From: Clostridia bacterium
Lineage (GTDB): Bacteria; Bacillota_A; Clostridia; Lachnospirales; Lachnospiraceae
NCBI GenBank assembly: GCA_012515365.1
Contig: JAAYYM010000517.1
Coordinates: 1 to 27,023, forward strand
Reading direction: 5' to 3'
Length of the DNA: 27,023 bases
The notes under the pieces were generated by a model. That model saw nothing but the letters and a program-made list of their open reading frames with translations, did not search any database and was not told the origin of the DNA. This document shows positions 23,993-27,023 of the stretch, piece after piece. Both the position numbers and the translations under genes were made by a program. Position 1 is the stretch's first letter; each line of letters opens with the position of its first letter.

Positions 23993-26308
23993 ATGAATAC
24001 AAACCTATATAAACTAATGAACTGGGCAAGAATAGAGGGAATTGTTTATTCGGAAGAAGATCAACCTCATGACATACTGGGAAGACAGATCGTGAAGGCA
24101 GGTACCTTGATTCAGACGATGCAACCGGGAGCAGATAAGGTTACATTGGTTCGTCAGGATAATCATAAACACATTGAAATGGAAATGGCGGACGAAGAAG
24201 GTTTTTTTGCTGCTCTGATCAAAGATAAATCCGATTTTGAATATCACTACCTTGTGCATAAAGGTCAGTCAGAAAAAATAGTAGAAGAGCCATATAATTT
24301 TGAATCTACGATATCAAAGCGTGACCTGGAGCGGTTTGGTGCAGGAATCCATTATTCTGTATATGATGATCTGGGTGCACATCCTAAGACCATAAATGGG
24401 GTTAAGGGAACTGCGTTTGCAGTGTGGGCACCAAATGCGATCAGGGTCAGTGTGGTAGGAGATTTTAATCAATGGGATGGTCGTGTACATCCTATGAGAA
24501 GACTTGGAGAATCAGGAGTATTTGAATTATTTATACCGGGTGTTGCGGATGGTGATCTATATAAATTTGAGATAAAATTAAAGGGCGGTCTGGTGATTAT
24601 GAAATCAGATCCATATGCGTTTGGAATGGAGCTTCGCCCTGATACAGCCTCAATAGTCAGAAATCTGGAAGGGTTCGAATGGACTGATCAGAAATGGATG
24701 AGTATCAGAAAAGAAAGACAAACAGGTGATATCCCGTTTTCTGTTTATGAACTGCACCTTGCTTCTTTTAGAAAACCAGATGATGACCGCATGTTTTATA
24801 ATTATCGTGAAATTGCTCCAATGCTTGCAGAATATATAGAGAAAATGGGTTATACGCATGTAGAACTGATGCCGGTTATGGAACATCCGCTTGATTTGTC
24901 ATGGGGATATCAGACGATTGGTTATTATGCACCTACAAGCCGTTATGGAACTGCAGAAGATTTCATGTATTTTATGAATTATATGCATGAAAAAGAAATA
25001 GGTGTTATTTTGGACTGGGTACCGGCGCATTTCCCAAGAGATACACATGGATTGTCAAACTTTGACGGCACATGCCTCTATGAGCATATGGATAAGCGTC
25101 AGGGAGAACATCCTCATTGGGGGACGTTACTATATAATTATGGGCGCCCGCAGGTAAGCAATTATCTGATCGCGAATGCGTTGTACTGGACTCGCTATTA
25201 TCATGCGGATGGCATCAGAATCGATGCAGTGGCATCCATGCTTTATCTTGATTATGGAAAGAATGACGGAGAATGGGTTGCTAACATTTATGGTGGAAAT
25301 GAAAATCTTGAGGCTATGGAATTCCTGAAGCATTTGAATTCCATTATGAAAAAATCAGATCCGACTGTACTGATGATTGCAGAAGAATCTACAGCATGGC
25401 CTATGGTAACAGGCGATCTTAAGGATGGCGGTCTTGGATTTGATTATAAATGGAATATGGGCTGGATGAATGATTTTCTTGGATATATGAGATATGAACC
25501 GTATTTCCGTACACATCATTATGGAGAGCTCACCTTTAGCATGATTTATGCATATTCAGAACGTTTTATACTTTCATTGTCACATGATGAGGTGGTTCAT
25601 GGAAAAGCTTCACTAATCGGGAAAATGCCGGGAGAGCGAACTACTCAATTTGCAAATTTACGCGCATCCTATGGTTATTTCATGACACATCCAGGCAAAA
25701 AGTTATTGTTTATGGGACAGGACTTAGCTGAATATGATGAGTGGAACGAGGAACGCTCTGTTGAGTGGGAGCTGTTGCAGTATGATGAACACAAACAGAT
25801 TAATGAATTTATGAAAGATCTGCTTCATTTATATCGGGAACATCCTGCATTGTATGAAATGGATCATCAGTCGGCAGGGTTTGAATGGATCAATAACATC
25901 TCTGCAAATGAGAATATTCTCGTGTATTTAAGAAATAGTCATCAACAAGAAGAACAGCTTCTGATTGTTTGTAATTTTGGAGATCTGTCTTATGATCATT
26001 ATAAAATAGGAGTACCGGTGCAGGGAAAATATAAAGAGATTTTAAATTCAGATGCAGAAATCTATGGTGGTTCCGGCTTTACAAATCCGAGATTGAAACA
26101 GTCAAAAGCAGATGAATGTGATCATCGTGAGAACTCGATCAGGATTAAAGTGGCACCTCTTAGTATTATGATTTTTAAACTAAAAAAGGATCAGGACGTA
26201 TTGACTGACAATGAAACAGCCAAAGCAAAGAAGAAAACAGTCAAAACAAAGAAGCTGAAAGAAACATTAAAATCGAAATATGAAAAGGAACGGGAACAGT
26301 TGTTATGA
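23993..26308 (+). CDS. glgB: 1,4-alpha-glucan (glycogen) branching enzyme
   Basis: A GH13 transglycosylase that makes alpha-1,6 branches in glycogen. The 771-residue protein has an N-terminal domain (1-120), a CBM48 domain (~130-230, TAFAVWAPNA, VVGDFNQWDG), the barrel (~245-600) and a C-terminal beta domain. All catalytic residues are present: DWVPAHF (region I), nucleophile D411 in GIRIDAVAS, general acid E464 in IAEES, and H531-D532 in SLSHDEVVHG. After the beta domain comes an extra ~40-residue tail rich in lysine (736-771, including AKAKKKTVKTKKLK), absent from typical GlgB. The start has GGAGG upstream. Its last codons overlap the mscS start (ATGA). No glgC, glgA or glgP is in the window. 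Confidence 0.96.
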   Translation: MNTNLYKLMNWARIEGIVYSEEDQPHDILGRQIVKAGTLIQTMQPGADKVTLVRQDNHKHIEMEMADEEGFFAALIKDKSDFEYHYLVHKGQSEKIVEEPYNFESTISKRDLERFGAGIHYSVYDDLGAHPKTINGVKGTAFAVWAPNAIRVSVVGDFNQWDGRVHPMRRLGESGVFELFIPGVADGDLYKFEIKLKGGLVIMKSDPYAFGMELRPDTASIVRNLEGFEWTDQKWMSIRKERQTGDIPFSVYELHLASFRKPDDDRMFYNYREIAPMLAEYIEKMGYTHVELMPVMEHPLDLSWGYQTIGYYAPTSRYGTAEDFMYFMNYMHEKEIGVILDWVPAHFPRDTHGLSNFDGTCLYEHMDKRQGEHPHWGTLLYNYGRPQVSNYLIANALYWTRYYHADGIRIDAVASMLYLDYGKNDGEWVANIYGGNENLEAMEFLKHLNSIMKKSDPTVLMIAEESTAWPMVTGDLKDGGLGFDYKWNMGWMNDFLGYMRYEPYFRTHHYGELTFSMIYAYSERFILSLSHDEVVHGKASLIGKMPGERTTQFANLRASYGYFMTHPGKKLLFMGQDLAEYDEWNEERSVEWELLQYDEHKQINEFMKDLLHLYREHPALYEMDHQSAGFEWINNISANENILVYLRNSHQQEEQLLIVCNFGDLSYDHYKIGVPVQGKYKEILNSDAEIYGGSGFTNPRLKQSKADECDHRENSIRIKVAPLSIMIFKLKKDQDVLTDNETAKAKKKTVKTKKLKETLKSKYEKEREQLL

Positions 26309-27023
26309 TGGATAAACTTTCAATCAGTGGAATGAGTTTAGAAGACTCCAAAAACCTTACCGACCTGACTCCACAGCAGATTAAACCAGGGGTTATAGAA
26401 GATTATTTGTCAAATCTTCCGGAAAAATTACTTCCGTTTGGAATCAAGATTGTACTAGCGCTGATTGTTCTTCTGATTGGTCTGGAACTGATAAAAATCC
26501 TGAGAAAAATCCTAAAAAAATCACTGACAAAAGCATCTGTTGAGCTTGGAACAATACAGTTTCTGGATTCCTGCATCAAGATTACACTTTATGTAGTATT
26601 AATCTTTTTGCTGGCATCGTGGTTTGGCCTTGACACAACATCAGCAATTGCTGTATTGGGATCACTGGGACTTACCATAGGTCTTGCAATGCAGGGGAGC
26701 CTTGCGAATTTTGCCGGAGGTGTTCTGATTCTTGTAAATAAACCGTTCCGGGTTGGCGATTATATTGTTGAAGATACGAAAGGAAACGAGGGAACTGTTA
26801 CAAAAATTGATATTATGTACACACGTCTTGTGACAATCGATAATAAGATGGTCGTGATTCCAAATGGCGTACTTGCCAACAGTTCACTGACGAATATTAC
26901 GTCATTGGAGGCAAGAAAGCTGAATCTGACAGTAGGGATTTCTTATCATTCCGATATCAGAGAGGCAAAAAAACTGATCGAAGAATTATTGGATCAGCAG
27001 TCTTGTGTCCTTAAGGACCATGA
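26305..27023 (+). CDS. MscS-family small-conductance mechanosensitive channel, 5' part
   Basis: The frame is open to the right window edge, so the C-terminus is missing. The visible ~239 residues begin MMDKLSISGMS and hold a membrane span (~46-65, GIKIVLALIVLLIGLELI), a second (~92-112, ITLYVVLIFLLASWFGL) and the pore helix TM3 with its Gly/Ala pattern (SLGLTIGLAMQGSLANFAGG), followed by the beta domain (VNKPFRVGDYIV, VVIPNGVLANSSLTN). This is the classic MscS core, which opens on hypo-osmotic shock. ATG 26305 overlaps the glgB stop in ATGA, indicating coupling; ATG 26308 is an equally possible start. Cotranscription with glycogen genes is odd but not unusual in tightly packed genomes. Confidence 0.93.
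   Translation, partial: MMDKLSISGMSLEDSKNLTDLTPQQIKPGVIEDYLSNLPEKLLPFGIKIVLALIVLLIGLELIKILRKILKKSLTKASVELGTIQFLDSCIKITLYVVLIFLLASWFGLDTTSAIAVLGSLGLTIGLAMQGSLANFAGGVLILVNKPFRVGDYIVEDTKGNEGTVTKIDIMYTRLVTIDNKMVVIPNGVLANSSLTNITSLEARKLNLTVGISYHSDIREAKKLIEELLDQQSCVLKDH

Noticed and set aside
1..27023. CRISPR arrays, tRNA/rRNA genes, insertion sequences, prophage or defence genes
   Set aside because: No regularly spaced direct repeats, no tRNA-like cloverleaf in any intergenic gap (the largest is ~235 nt), and no transposase, integrase, nuclease or toxin-antitoxin product was seen.

Overview
The window is AT-rich, densely packed bacterial DNA. It reads as a low-GC anaerobic Firmicute, most likely Clostridia of the Lachnospiraceae type. 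The evidence is strong AGGAGG-type ribosome binding sites, several GTG/TTG starts, sigma-A promoters with 17-nt spacers, a DRE-TIM acyltransferase of the (Re)-citrate synthase kind next to a eukaryote-like NADP isocitrate dehydrogenase, a BspA-like leucine-rich-repeat surface protein, a DUF1292 protein and glycogen genes. The genus cannot be fixed from the sequence alone. I see no tRNA, rRNA, CRISPR array, transposase, phage or plasmid gene. This is mostly chromosomal housekeeping DNA.

Layout. (1) 2-1291: 3' part of a membrane-anchored LRR protein. (2) 1300-3992: putative (Re)-citrate synthase plus an isocitrate dehydrogenase gene broken by one in-frame TAA, followed by a long inverted repeat and a bidirectional terminator. 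(3) 4228-4542 (-): DUF1292 protein. (4) 4656-7448: a two-gene unit from a consensus promoter, encoding a degenerate sirtuin and a GH13 debranching-enzyme relative that has lost all three catalytic acids. (5) 7466-10158: trpS, a UPF0303/GlcG-like gene and a lactonase-like beta-propeller, meeting aroC (-) tail to tail with a 2-nt gap. (6) 11320-13941: divergent promoters, then a VanY-type carboxypeptidase, tgt and yajC, closed by a terminator. (7) 13976-22258: leuB-ilvD-ilvB-ldt-serC-serA, apparently one six-gene transcription unit closed by a strong symmetric terminator. (8) 22271-22537 (-): small unknown protein. (9) 22632-27023: DUF1015 gene, glgB and the 5' part of an mscS-type channel gene.

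How the genes fit together. Region 2 would supply 2-oxoglutarate and so glutamate from oxaloacetate, but the nonsense codon should block the isocitrate dehydrogenase step. Region 7 combines branched-chain amino acid and serine synthesis with a cell-wall cross-linking enzyme in the middle. Regions 4 and 9 both bear on glycogen: one has an apparently dead debranching-like protein, the other an intact branching enzyme. No serB is present near serC-serA; the DUF1015 gene just downstream carries a DGHHR motif and is a candidate for the missing or an accessory phosphoserine step.

Most interesting items: the paired degenerate sirtuin and pseudo-GH13 operon, the nonsense-interrupted icd, the DUF1015 protein beside serC-serA, and the 23-bp inverted repeat after icd. 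I did not find a clearly new multi-gene defence or mobile system.
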